From assembly GCA_964636665.1 (NCBI GenBank), contig CAZWVT010000042.1, positions 1 through 17,940 on the forward strand: 17,940 bases of DNA, given 5' to 3'. The notes beneath the pieces are model-generated. The model was not told the DNA's origin. It saw only the letters and a program-made list of their open reading frames with translations, and searched no databases. Each line of letters opens with the position of its first letter. The first letter of the stretch is position 1. Positions 6,671-15,291 of the stretch are shown here, piece after piece. The DNA comes from JAAYLC01 sp964636665. Lineage in GTDB: Bacteria; Bacteroidota; Bacteroidia; Flavobacteriales; Flavobacteriaceae. Both the position numbers and the translations under genes were made by a program.

Positions 6671-8176
6671 ATGAAACACTATATAAGTTCTGAAATTTTA
6701 GATTTAAATATCATTCAGACGATTTTGGAAGAGAAGAAAAAGTTGGAGCTATCGGAAGAAGCTCGTGCCAATATCACCAAATCTTATGAATATCTTCAAG
6801 AAAAAATAAAGACAGAAAAGAATAGTATTTACGGGATTAATACAGGATTTGGGTCTTTGTACAATCAGAAAATAGCTAGCGATAAATTAGCCCGGCTTCA
6901 AGAAAATCTTGTAATGTCTCATGCGTGTGGCGTTGGCACTGTGGTTCCCAAAAACATTATCCGGCTGATGTTGCTTTTAAAAATTCAATCGTTGAGTTAC
7001 GGCAACAGCGGTGTGCAATTGGAAACTGTGGAACGATTGATGGATTTCTTCAATAACGATATTTTGCCTGTGGTTTATTCTCAGGGAAGCCTCGGCGCTT
7101 CGGGAGATTTGGCACCTTTGGCACATTTGTCATTGCCACTCATCGGAAAAGGAGAAGTGTTTTATCAGGGAAAACGACAATCTGCGGCAGCGGTATTAAA
7201 ATCTTTTGGTTGGAAACCCATTAAACTTGCTGCAAAAGAAGGACTGGCGCTTTTAAACGGGACCCAGTTTATGACGGCTTATGGCATACATTGTTTAATT
7301 CGCGCCTATAAAATTTCTTATTTTGCAGATTTGATCAGCGCAGTTTCCTTAGATGCTTTCAACGGCAATATGAATGCTTTTGATCCCCTGGTACATATTG
7401 TCCGACCTCATCGGGGACAAGTGAAAACTGCCAAACGTATTTTGGAAATTCTAAAAGACAGCGAAATTGGAAATCAAGGAGGAAAAGCCGTTCAGGATCC
7501 GTATTCTTTTCGATGCATTCCGCAAGTCCACGGCGCAACTAAAGATACCTTGGAGTTTGTCAGAAAGACATTGAAAACTGAGATGAATTCAGTGACAGAC
7601 AATCCGAATATTTTTATGAATGAAGATAAAATTATTTCAGGAGGAAATTTCCACGGACAACCCTTAGCGCTGGCATTGGATTTTCTGTCGATTGCAATTG
7701 CAGAATTGGGAAACATCTCAGAAAGAAGAGTCTATCAATTGATATCGGGAACGCGCGGATTGCCCGAGTTTTTGGTGAACAATCCGGGGTTGAACAGCGG
7801 TTTGATGATTCCACAATACACAGCTGCAAGTTTGGTAAGTCAAAACAAACAATATGCAACGCCCGCTTCCGTGGATTCCATAGTTTCATCGAACGGACAG
7901 GAAGATCACGTAAGTATGGGCGCCAACAGTGCTACCAAATGTTATAAAGTAGTAGAAAATGTAGAGACTGTTTTGGCCATTGAATTGATGAATGCGTCAC
8001 AGGCACTGTATTATAGAGAACCTCTAAAATCATCGCCATTTGTAGAAAGTTTCCTAAAAACATATCGCTCCGTCGTTACCTATATTGAAGAAGATAGAGT
8101 ATTGGCTGAAGATATTCTTGCGAGTTTAAATTATTTGCGAACGATGAATGTCGATGCAGATATTTTGTTTGAATAA
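6671..8176 (+). CDS. hutH: Histidine ammonia-lyase
   Basis: A 501-residue enzyme that removes ammonia from histidine to give urocanate, the first step of histidine breakdown in the cytoplasm. The MIO cofactor triad is A143-S144-G145 in GSLGASGDLAPL. The catalytic-loop Tyr is Y54 in YGINTGFG. Histidine rather than Phe/Tyr specificity is suggested by SHACGVG at 83-89 and by QEDHVSMG near residue 415, where PAL and TAL enzymes differ. I chose ATG 6671 (or the adjacent ATG at 6668) because the family begins close to here. The frame is open back to a TTG at 6617, but that adds a hydrophobic stretch with no family match. A TATTTTTG box at 6646-6653 would also place transcription start just before 6671. 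No hutU, hutI or hutG is adjacent. The gene ends at a shared terminator. Confidence 0.94.
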   Translation: MKHYISSEILDLNIIQTILEEKKKLELSEEARANITKSYEYLQEKIKTEKNSIYGINTGFGSLYNQKIASDKLARLQENLVMSHACGVGTVVPKNIIRLMLLLKIQSLSYGNSGVQLETVERLMDFFNNDILPVVYSQGSLGASGDLAPLAHLSLPLIGKGEVFYQGKRQSAAAVLKSFGWKPIKLAAKEGLALLNGTQFMTAYGIHCLIRAYKISYFADLISAVSLDAFNGNMNAFDPLVHIVRPHRGQVKTAKRILEILKDSEIGNQGGKAVQDPYSFRCIPQVHGATKDTLEFVRKTLKTEMNSVTDNPNIFMNEDKIISGGNFHGQPLALALDFLSIAIAELGNISERRVYQLISGTRGLPEFLVNNPGLNSGLMIPQYTAASLVSQNKQYATPASVDSIVSSNGQEDHVSMGANSATKCYKVVENVETVLAIELMNASQALYYREPLKSSPFVESFLKTYRSVVTYIEEDRVLAEDILASLNYLRTMNVDADILFE

Positions 8177-8194
8177 GACAGCATTAATTAGATA

Positions 8195-8235
8195 AAATAA
8201 AAAATCCTCAAGATATTCTCGAGGATTTTTTATTT
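8195..8235. terminator. Bidirectional intrinsic terminator between hutH and clpC
   Basis: Bases 8195-8209 pair with 8221-8235 in a 15-base-pair stem with core ATCCTC/GAGGAT and an 11-base loop. The A-run on the left and T-run on the right let it act on both strands. It lies between the stop of hutH (8176) and the stop of clpC (8254). Confidence 0.9.
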
Positions 8236-8253
8236 AAATGAATTGTTTGGAAA

Positions 8254-10800
8254 TTACGATTTTGTCGCTTTTGATTGTTTTTCGACAACAATTTCCAATT
8301 CTTTTTTCTCATCGTTATACTCCATCAAAATGGTGTCGCCTTCTTCCAGCTTTCCGTTGATGATTTCTTCTGCTAAGGAATCTTCAATATATTTTTGAAT
8401 GGCTCTGTTTAAGGGACGTGCTCCATATTGTTGGTCAAAACCTTTGTCGGCGATAAAATCTTTCGCTTTTTCAGACAGTTTAAGGGTGTACCCGATGTCG
8501 GAAATGCGCTTGTAGAGTTTGTCGAGTTCGATATCAATAATTTTATTGATGTGTTCTTTATTCAATGCATTAAAGACGATGACGTCGTCAATACGGTTTA
8601 GAAATTCAGGTGCGAAGGTTTTTTTCAAGGCATTTTCGATAACACTTTTTCTGTGACTTTCTTCCTGACTTTGTCTTGCGCTGGTTTGGAAGCCAATTCC
8701 CTGACCGAAATCCTGAAGTTGACGTGCGCCGATATTGGAAGTCATAATGATAATGGTATTTCTAAAATCGATTTTTCTTCCCAAGCTGTCCGTCAAATAT
8801 CCATCGTCCAATACTTGCAACAACATATTAAACACATCCGGATGCGCTTTTTCAATTTCGTCTAACAAAACAACGGCATACGGTTTTCTTCTGATTTTCT
8901 CAGTCAATTGACCGCCTTCTTCATAACCCACATATCCCGGAGGTGCTCCCACAAGTCTGGAGATGGCAAATTTTTCCATATACTCGCTCATGTCTATCCG
9001 CACCAATGCACTTTCAGAATCAAACAATTGTTTGGCCAGTACTTTTGCAAGTTGCGTTTTACCCACTCCGGTTTGTCCCAAGAAGATAAAAGAGCCAATA
9101 GGTTTATTCGGGTCTTTTAAGCCTGCGCGATTTCGTTGAATGGCTTTTACCACTTTGTTAACCGCTTTGTCCTGACCGATTACCTTATCTTTGATTTGCT
9201 CGGGCAATGCTGCAAGTTTGGAACTTTCAGCCTGTGCAATTCGATTTACCGGAACTCCCGTCATCATCGAAATAACTTCGGCTACATCGTCTTCAGTTAC
9301 AGTAACTTTATGAAGCTTCCTTTCTGTTTCCCATGTCGCTTGTTCGTCTGCGAGTTCTTTTTCTAATTTCTTTTCGTCATCACGAAGTTTTGCAGCTTCT
9401 TCATACTTCTGTTTTTTGACAACCGAATTTTTCTTTTCTCTAACTTCTTCCAACTGCGCTTCTATTTGCAAGATTTTCTCAGGCACGTTGATGTTTGTAA
9501 TATGAACTCTTGAACCAGCCTCATCCAAAGCATCTATTGCCTTGTCCGGCAAGAATCTTTCGGTCATATAACGATTGGTCAACGTGACACACGCACGAAT
9601 GGCTTCATCTGTATAAATCACATTGTGGTGAGATTCGTATTTGTCCTTTATATTGTTTAGAATTTCAACAGTTTCTTGTTCGTTTGTAGGTTCAATCAAG
9701 ACTTTTTGGAAACGTCGTTCCAACGCGCCATCTTTTTCGATATATTGACGGTATTCGTCCAGAGTCGTAGCTCCGATACATTGAATTTCTCCGCGCGCCA
9801 AAGCCGGTTTAAACATATTTGACGCATCCAAAGAACCTGTTGCGCCGCCGGCACCGACTATGGTGTGAATCTCATCGATAAACAAAATGATGTCGTCGTT
9901 CTTTTCGAGTTCATTCATTACTGCTTTCATACGCTCCTCAAACTGTCCGCGGTATTTAGTTCCGGCTACCAAACTTGCTAAATCCAAAGTTACTACGCGC
10001 TTGTCGTAAAGAATTCGCGAAACTTTCCGTTGAATTATTCGCAGGGCAAGTCCTTCGGCAATCGCTGATTTTCCAACGCCCGGTTCTCCAATAAGCAAGG
10101 GATTGTTTTTCTTTCTACGACTGAGAATCTGTGATACACGCTGAATTTCGTTTTCTCTGCCAACCACAGGATCGAGTTTTCCTTCTTCCGCCATAGCTGT
10201 CAAATCTCTTCCGAAATTATCCAGTACCGGGGTTTTTGATTTTTTGTTTCCTTTGGGAGCAGCACCTGAAAAAGCACCTTCTCTGCCGGTTTCGCCCGAT
10301 GATTCTTCTTCGCGCGGAAAGTCTGACGTAGGCGCTTCAAGAAAATTGTCCTCGTTGGTTATCATCAGTTTGAATTCTTCCTTCACCCCGTCGTAATCAA
10401 TTTTCATCTTATTGAGTAGCTTAGTCGTCGGATCGTTTTCGTTTCGCAAAATACACAATAACAAATGGGCGGTGTTAATCGAAGAACTCTGAAATAATTT
10501 GGCTTCCAGAAATGTAGTCTTCAATGCGCGTTCCGCCTGACGTGTCAAGTGTAAATTCTTTTTGTCGTTTCCTGCAATTGAAGCCTGAGAAGTGGAAGGA
10601 CTCAATATTTCGACTTTACGTCTCAAATGATTTAAATCTATCGATAGTGTATTTAAAATAGTTATCGCTTTTCCGTTTCCGTCTCGTAGTAACCCCAACA
10701 TCAGATGTTCGGTTCCGATAAAATCGTGACCCAACCGTAATGCCTCTTCCTTGCTGTATGCAATTACATTTTTTACTCTTGGAGAAAAATTATCATCCAT
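8254..10800 (-). CDS. clpC: ClpC-type AAA+ unfoldase, ATPase subunit of Clp protease
   Basis: An 848-residue Hsp100 protein that unfolds substrates and feeds them to ClpP in the cytoplasm. Two N-terminal Clp repeats lie at about 1-145, followed by an acidic/Gly linker at 150-195. AAA domain 1 has Walker A GEPGVGKS (238-245) and Walker B ILFIDE (305-310). A UVR-like coiled segment at about 450-483 (QKYEEAAKLRDDE inside it) identifies ClpC rather than ClpA or ClpB. AAA domain 2 has GQTGVGKT (575-582) and VVLLDE (643-648). An IGF tripeptide at 702-704 is the expected ClpP docking loop. Length and motifs are complete. It is divergent from gyrA, and the ctsR and mcsAB genes that accompany clpC in Firmicutes are absent. 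A TATTTTTG box at 10900-10907 (minus) may drive it. Confidence 0.96.
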   Translation of the reverse strand: MDDNFSPRVKNVIAYSKEEALRLGHDFIGTEHLMLGLLRDGNGKAITILNTLSIDLNHLRRKVEILSPSTSQASIAGNDKKNLHLTRQAERALKTTFLEAKLFQSSSINTAHLLLCILRNENDPTTKLLNKMKIDYDGVKEEFKLMITNEDNFLEAPTSDFPREEESSGETGREGAFSGAAPKGNKKSKTPVLDNFGRDLTAMAEEGKLDPVVGRENEIQRVSQILSRRKKNNPLLIGEPGVGKSAIAEGLALRIIQRKVSRILYDKRVVTLDLASLVAGTKYRGQFEERMKAVMNELEKNDDIILFIDEIHTIVGAGGATGSLDASNMFKPALARGEIQCIGATTLDEYRQYIEKDGALERRFQKVLIEPTNEQETVEILNNIKDKYESHHNVIYTDEAIRACVTLTNRYMTERFLPDKAIDALDEAGSRVHITNINVPEKILQIEAQLEEVREKKNSVVKKQKYEEAAKLRDDEKKLEKELADEQATWETERKLHKVTVTEDDVAEVISMMTGVPVNRIAQAESSKLAALPEQIKDKVIGQDKAVNKVVKAIQRNRAGLKDPNKPIGSFIFLGQTGVGKTQLAKVLAKQLFDSESALVRIDMSEYMEKFAISRLVGAPPGYVGYEEGGQLTEKIRRKPYAVVLLDEIEKAHPDVFNMLLQVLDDGYLTDSLGRKIDFRNTIIIMTSNIGARQLQDFGQGIGFQTSARQSQEESHRKSVIENALKKTFAPEFLNRIDDVIVFNALNKEHINKIIDIELDKLYKRISDIGYTLKLSEKAKDFIADKGFDQQYGARPLNRAIQKYIEDSLAEEIINGKLEEGDTILMEYNDEKKELEIVVEKQSKATKS

Positions 10801-10851
10801 AATTTATTCCTTTCTTTTTTTCTTTTTCATTAAAATACTAAATTACATAAA

Positions 10852-10889
10852 TTTAGTCAAAAACCATACCTATATTTTATTTGACTAAA
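10852..10889. repeat. Ten-base inverted repeat in the clpC-gyrA control region
   Basis: TTTAGTCAAA (10852-10861) is the exact reverse complement of TTTGACTAAA (10880-10889), separated by 18 bases. There is no T-run terminator geometry, since the surroundings are A-rich and both genes point away. It could be an operator for a dimeric regulator or a hairpin in the clpC leader. Confidence 0.6.
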
Positions 10890-10899
10890 AACCGTTTAT

Positions 10900-10918
10900 C
10901 AAAAATAAAATATCTTTG
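10900..10918. promoter_or_regulatory. Back-to-back divergent -7 boxes for clpC and gyrA
   Basis: On the minus strand, TATTTTTG occupies 10900-10907; on the plus strand, TATCTTTG occupies 10911-10918. Both match TAnnTTTG exactly and are only three bases apart, facing away from each other. Good -33 TTTG partners at normal spacing are not seen. A second, weaker gyrA candidate is TATCTTAG at 11023-11030, only 36 bases before its start codon. Confidence 0.4.
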
Positions 10919-11066
10919 GCGGAAAAATAGTTATTATTGAGTTTTATCAAAATGAATTAAAAACTGTTGATAAATCCAAAAATTAAGCCTTTGTTTTGCA
11001 GGTCTGAACCTATAAAAATGCGTATCTTAGCGCGTTGGTTCAAATATGATAAAAAATCACTAATTT

Positions 11067-13586
11067 ATGGCTGAAGGAGAAAAATTAATTCCTATCAATA
11101 TTGAAGATGAAATGAAATCCGCTTACATCGATTATTCGATGTCGGTCATTGTGTCACGCGCTTTGCCTGATGTTCGGGACGGATTAAAGCCTGTTCACAG
11201 AAGGGTTTTGTTCGGCATGCACGAATTGGGAGTACGTGCAACAGGCGCTTATAAAAAATCAGCGAGAATTGTCGGAGAAGTTTTAGGTAAATATCATCCG
11301 CACGGAGATAGTTCGGTTTACGATACGATGGTGCGAATGGCACAGGAATGGAGTCTGCGCTATATGCTTGTGGACGGACAGGGAAATTACGGTTCCGTTG
11401 ATGGTGATGCGCCCGCCGCAATGCGTTATACCGAAGCTCGGATGCAGAAAATATCGGAGGAAATGCTTTCCGATATCGACAAAGAAACTGTAGATCATCA
11501 ATTAAATTTTGATGATACGCTTCATGAGCCCACCGTACTTCCTACACGTATTCCAAATTTATTGGTAAATGGTGCCAGTGGAATTGCCGTGGGTATGGCA
11601 ACCAATATGCCTCCTCACAACCTTACGGAAGTTGTGGAGGGCATTATCGCGTTTATAGAAAACAACGACATCGATATCAACGGGTTGATGCAATACATCA
11701 AAGCACCCGACTTTCCTACGGGAGGAATAATTTACGGTTACGAAGGTGTAAAAGAAGCTTTTCATACCGGTCGCGGAAGGGTTGTGCTTCGTGCAAAAGC
11801 ATCTTTCGAAGAGATTGATGGAAGAGATTGCATCGTGGTAACAGAGATTCCATATCAGGTCAATAAGGCAGAGATGATTAAAAGAACTGCCGATTTGGTC
11901 AATGAGAAAAAAATTGAAGGCATCGTGAATATTCGCGATGAAAGTGACCGAAAGGGAATGCGTATCGTTTACATTCTAAAAAGAGATGCGATTCCGAATA
12001 TTGTATTGAATACACTTTATAAATACACTGCGCTCCAATCCAGTTTTAGCGTAAACAACATTGCATTGGTCAATGGAAGACCGCAATTGTTGAATCTGAA
12101 AGAACTCATACATTATTTTATAGAACACCGTCATGAAGTTGTGGTCCGGCGTACCGAATATTTGTTGCGTAAGGCTGAAGAACGCGCGCACATTCTGGAA
12201 GGATTGATTATTGCTTCAGATAACATTGATGAGGTAATCCGATTGATTCGGGCATCTTCAAATGCCGATGAAGCCCGTCAGAAATTAATCGAAGCGTTTA
12301 AATTAAGCGAAATTCAGGCAAAGGCTATCGTAGAAATGCGTTTACGCCAATTGACAGGTCTTGAACAAGACAAACTGCGTTCGGAATACGAAGAGCTATT
12401 AAAGACGATTGAAGATTATAAAGACATTTTGGCACATAAAGACCGCCGAATGGAAATTATTAAAGAAGAACTTCTTGAAGTAAAAGAAAAATACGGCGAC
12501 GAAAGACGTTCGATAATCGAATATGCGGGAGGCGATGTCAGCATTACCGATTTAATTGCCGATGAGCAGGTGGTTATTACCATTTCTCATGCCGGTTATA
12601 TCAAAAGAACGCCGGTTACCGAGTATAAAACTCAAAACAGAGGCGGCGTGGGACAAAAAGCATCTTCCACCCGTAATGAGGATTTTCTACAGCATCTTTT
12701 TGTAGGAACAAACCACCAATACATGTTGTTCTTTACCCAAAAAGGAAAATGTTTTTGGATGCGTGTTTTTGAAATTCCCGAAGGCTCGAGAACCTCTAGA
12801 GGAAGAGCAATTCAGAACCTTATCAATATCGAACCGGATGATAAAGTTCAGGCATTTATCTGTACGCAAGATTTAAAAGACGAGGATTATATCAACAGCC
12901 ATTATGTGATTATGGCGACTAAAAAAGGACAGGTCAAAAAGACTGCACTTGAACAATATTCACGTCCGAGAGCCAATGGAATCAATGCCATTATCATTCG
13001 GGAAGACGATGAGTTGCTTGAAGCAAAACTTACCACAGGCGACAGTCAGGTGATGCTTGCCGTCAAATCCGGAAAAGCGATTCGTTTTGAAGAAGAAAAA
13101 ACCCGCCCGATGGGCAGAAATGCTTCCGGAGTTCGTGGAATTAGGTTAAATGATGACCAAGATGAAGTAATTGGTATGATTGCTGTAGATGATTTGTCGT
13201 CCGATATTTTGGTCGTTTCCGAAAACGGTTACGGAAAACGTTCTTCGATTGAAGATTACCGGATTACCAACCGCGGAGGAAAAGGTGTAAAAACCATCAA
13301 CATTACTGAAAAGACCGGAGATTTGGTGGCTATCAAAAGTGTGAATGATACCGATGATTTAATGATTATCAACAAATCAGGAATCGCCATCCGAATGAAA
13401 GTGTCCGATTTACGAGTAATGGGTCGCGCCACGCAAGGCGTTCGCCTGATTAAAGTTCGCGACGACGATGCTATTGCGGCTGTTGCCAAAGTAGTCAAAG
13501 AGGAAGAAGAAGAATTAGAAATTGAAAACCCGGATATCGATAATGACGATATCATAAATCAAGATGAAAATTTAAGTAATGAATAA
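11067..13586 (+). CDS. gyrA: DNA gyrase subunit A
   Basis: An 839-residue subunit that cuts and rejoins DNA to introduce negative supercoils together with GyrB. The catalytic Tyr is Y121 in AAMRYTEAR. The quinolone region reads KYHPHGDSSVYD, with Ser82 and Asp86 at the positions of E. coli Ser83 and Asp87, the susceptible state. The C-terminal beta-pinwheel spans about 495-810. Its GyrA box is QNRGGVG (523-529) rather than QRRGGKG, and a second box-like NRGGKG occurs at 735-740 in a later blade. An acidic tail with a KEEEEE run closes the protein. Gyrase rather than topoisomerase IV ParC is favoured by the full pinwheel with a recognisable box. The next ORF starts 10 bases after the stop, so the two are probably cotranscribed. 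Confidence 0.96.
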   Translation: MAEGEKLIPINIEDEMKSAYIDYSMSVIVSRALPDVRDGLKPVHRRVLFGMHELGVRATGAYKKSARIVGEVLGKYHPHGDSSVYDTMVRMAQEWSLRYMLVDGQGNYGSVDGDAPAAMRYTEARMQKISEEMLSDIDKETVDHQLNFDDTLHEPTVLPTRIPNLLVNGASGIAVGMATNMPPHNLTEVVEGIIAFIENNDIDINGLMQYIKAPDFPTGGIIYGYEGVKEAFHTGRGRVVLRAKASFEEIDGRDCIVVTEIPYQVNKAEMIKRTADLVNEKKIEGIVNIRDESDRKGMRIVYILKRDAIPNIVLNTLYKYTALQSSFSVNNIALVNGRPQLLNLKELIHYFIEHRHEVVVRRTEYLLRKAEERAHILEGLIIASDNIDEVIRLIRASSNADEARQKLIEAFKLSEIQAKAIVEMRLRQLTGLEQDKLRSEYEELLKTIEDYKDILAHKDRRMEIIKEELLEVKEKYGDERRSIIEYAGGDVSITDLIADEQVVITISHAGYIKRTPVTEYKTQNRGGVGQKASSTRNEDFLQHLFVGTNHQYMLFFTQKGKCFWMRVFEIPEGSRTSRGRAIQNLINIEPDDKVQAFICTQDLKDEDYINSHYVIMATKKGQVKKTALEQYSRPRANGINAIIIREDDELLEAKLTTGDSQVMLAVKSGKAIRFEEEKTRPMGRNASGVRGIRLNDDQDEVIGMIAVDDLSSDILVVSENGYGKRSSIEDYRITNRGGKGVKTINITEKTGDLVAIKSVNDTDDLMIINKSGIAIRMKVSDLRVMGRATQGVRLIKVRDDDAIAAVAKVVKEEEEELEIENPDIDNDDIINQDENLSNE

Positions 13587-13596
13587 TTTAATCTTT

Positions 13597-14859
13597 ATGA
13601 AAAAACGATTGTTAATAGTAGGAATGGCTCTGATTACCGGAGTTACTTTTGCACAGCAACGAGAAATAAGAAGAGCGGAGCGTGCATTAAACTCTCAAAA
13701 ATACAACGAAGTACTTTCAAACCTTGAAGATGCCGAAGGGAGCATTGCTTCTGCGGACAATGCGATGCAAGCCAAGTTTTACGCACTTCGTGGAGAAGCT
13801 TTAACGGGATTGGCAAGTACAAATTATGCTAAAGCCAAAGAGGCTGCTGCTGCTTTTGAAAAAGCGCTTGAGCTAAATCCCAATATCAGAAATGCGCACG
13901 AGGATGCTTTGTTTAGTCTTCGCACCATTTTAATTAATTCCGCAGTGAGCGACCAAAATGCAGAGCGTTATAACGAAGCTGCTGAGAAATTAACTACCAG
14001 TTACAGCATTAGCAACGACCCATCTGATTTGTACTTTGCGGCTTCCAATTATGTCAATTCCCAAAACTATGCTAAGGCATTGGAATATTATCAAACTGTA
14101 TTGGATTTGGGATATACCGGAGAGACAATAGAATATGTGGCAACACATAAAGAAACCGGAGAAGTTCATCCTTTCGACAATGAGAATTTAAGAAACATTG
14201 CCGTTCGTACAGGAGAATATATTAAGCCGGAAGAGCTCATGACCGAATCGAGAAGAGGAGAAATTTTACGCAATATGACGCTGATTCACATTCAACAGGG
14301 TGAAAATCAAAAAGCCATAGAATTGATGAAAACAGCAAGAGCAGAAAATCCGGATGATATTTATTTGATGCGCGCCGAAGCCGATATGAGTTACAATATG
14401 GGCGATATGAAACGCTACAGTGAATTGATGGGCAAAATTATTGAATCCGATCCTGAGAATCCGGAGCTGTATTTTAATTTAGCTGTAGGAACTGCCGAAT
14501 TGGGAGAAAATGAACAAGCAGAGAAATACTACAAAAAAGCGTTGGAACTCAATCCCAATTATCAATCTGCGTTAATCAATCTTGCGGTGCTGAAACTGTC
14601 AGATGAAGGGGAAATTGTGGAAGAAATGAACAGTTTGGGAACTTCCCGTGCAGAAAATCAGCGCTATGAGGAATTGAAAGTAAAAAGAGAAAATCTGTAT
14701 AAAGAAGCCCTTCCATATTTGGAAAAAGCTTATGACTTAAATCCACAGAACATACAGATATTACGTACGTTGATGAATATTTACAGCCAACTTGGAGAAG
14801 ATGCTAAATTCCAAGAGATGAAAGCCAAAGTTGACGCCATGGAACAAAGCGGCAACTAA
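13597..14859 (+). CDS. Secreted tetratricopeptide repeat protein
   Basis: A 420-residue exported TPR protein. The ATG at 13597 gives a clean signal peptide, MKKRLLIVGMALITGVTFA, with likely cleavage before QQ at 20. An earlier in-frame ATG at 13579 overlaps the end of gyrA by 8 bases and would only add six residues before MKKR. TPR-like helix pairs are visible at about 60-96 (FEKALELNPN), 144-175, 222-252, 288-322 (YYKKALELNPN) and 368-400 (LEKAYDLNPQ). A charged helical insert interrupts the array at about 333-368. There is no membrane anchor besides the signal, so it is probably periplasmic. TPR proteins bind partner proteins; the partner is unknown. It follows gyrA by 10 bases and ends at a terminator. 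Confidence 0.85.
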   Translation: MKKRLLIVGMALITGVTFAQQREIRRAERALNSQKYNEVLSNLEDAEGSIASADNAMQAKFYALRGEALTGLASTNYAKAKEAAAAFEKALELNPNIRNAHEDALFSLRTILINSAVSDQNAERYNEAAEKLTTSYSISNDPSDLYFAASNYVNSQNYAKALEYYQTVLDLGYTGETIEYVATHKETGEVHPFDNENLRNIAVRTGEYIKPEELMTESRRGEILRNMTLIHIQQGENQKAIELMKTARAENPDDIYLMRAEADMSYNMGDMKRYSELMGKIIESDPENPELYFNLAVGTAELGENEQAEKYYKKALELNPNYQSALINLAVLKLSDEGEIVEEMNSLGTSRAENQRYEELKVKRENLYKEALPYLEKAYDLNPQNIQILRTLMNIYSQLGEDAKFQEMKAKVDAMEQSGN

Positions 14860-14889
14860 TCCGGTTTTAGGTTGATACAATATAAAGAG

Positions 14890-14923
14890 GCTGTCTGAAT
14901 GTGATTTTAGGCAGCTTTTTTTT
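14890..14923 (+). terminator. Intrinsic terminator of the gyrA-TPR unit
   Basis: GCTGTCT (14890-14896) pairs with AGGCAGC (14909-14915), with one G-T pair, around a 12-base loop. Eight T residues follow directly. It lies 31 bases after the TPR stop codon. Confidence 0.82.
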
Positions 14924-14952
14924 GTTTTTTTAATTTAGATTATTTGGCTCGG

Positions 14953-15146
14953 TTATTCCAGCCCCAAAAAATCTTTTATGTTCTTTTTTTCTACAGCATA
15001 CTCGCCTTTTTGGTATTGTTTGCGACTTTCTTCGATTTGGAAACAAATTCGGGACTGTAGGTTTCTTCTTTGGCAATTTCAAACTTAATTTTAAGCGCTT
15101 TCATAAATGCTTTTAAGGCATGTATTTGCGTTTCTGTTTAAGGGTG
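14953..15146 (-). pseudogene. Decayed DUF2683/antitoxin-like small gene
   Basis: Two minus-strand frames joined at 15036-15038 read as one small protein. The first part contains ALKAFMKALKIKF and YSPEFVSK; the second starts IEESRKQYQKGEY and ends KKNIKDFLGLE before TAA at 14953-14955. One missing base in the T-run at 15036-15038 explains the break. Further up, an in-frame TAA at 15138-15140 follows HP where a Lys codon would be expected, and no intact start remains. The pattern HPK, LKAFMKALKIKFE, NPEFVxKI and a C-terminal DFLGLE is what I know from Bacteroidota DUF2683 proteins, which are often placed like toxin-antitoxin antitoxins. The family name is from memory. No toxin gene lies next to it: a terminator follows on the left. 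The rest of the 432-base gap holds only the terminator at 14890 and a promoter candidate at 15242. Confidence 0.65.
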
Positions 15147-15241
15147 TGCTTATGAGTATGATGTGTAATTTTATAAAAACTTTCAAAATCTTTATTATTT
15201 TCATTTTGCATCAAAAAAAATCATCCATATTAAAAAAAATG

Positions 15242-15249
15242 TAAATTTG
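15242..15249 (+). promoter_or_regulatory. Candidate -7 box for the asnB-glycosyltransferase unit
   Basis: TAAATTTG matches TAnnTTTG exactly and lies 42 bases before the start codon at 15292. A TTTG at 15205-15208 is too far upstream (33 bases) to be a confident -33 partner. Confidence 0.4.
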
Positions 15250-15291
15250 TCAAGTTCTAAAAACGATAATTAACAACTAACCAATTAACCA

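Noticed and set aside
8653..9366. Several + strand ORFs across clpC
   Set aside because: They are antisense shadows of a well-supported clpC reading frame and have no domain signals.
11296..11330. Quinolone-resistance change in GyrA
   Set aside because: Ser82 and Asp86 are the susceptible residues at the positions of E. coli Ser83 and Asp87.
13579..13596. Earlier ATG for the TPR protein overlapping gyrA by 8 bases
   Set aside because: It puts MNNLIF ahead of an already complete signal peptide starting MKKR. The later ATG is more likely, though the first cannot be excluded.
14881..14952. A toxin gene next to the antitoxin-like relic
   Set aside because: The space downstream of the relic holds only the TPR terminator and AT-rich sequence. 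No RelE- or HicA-like peptide is readable.
15113..15211. A 32-codon minus-strand ORF starting MQNENNKDF
   Set aside because: It is His/Lys-rich, overlaps the antitoxin-like relic in another frame and shows no recognisable family. Chance is the simpler reading.
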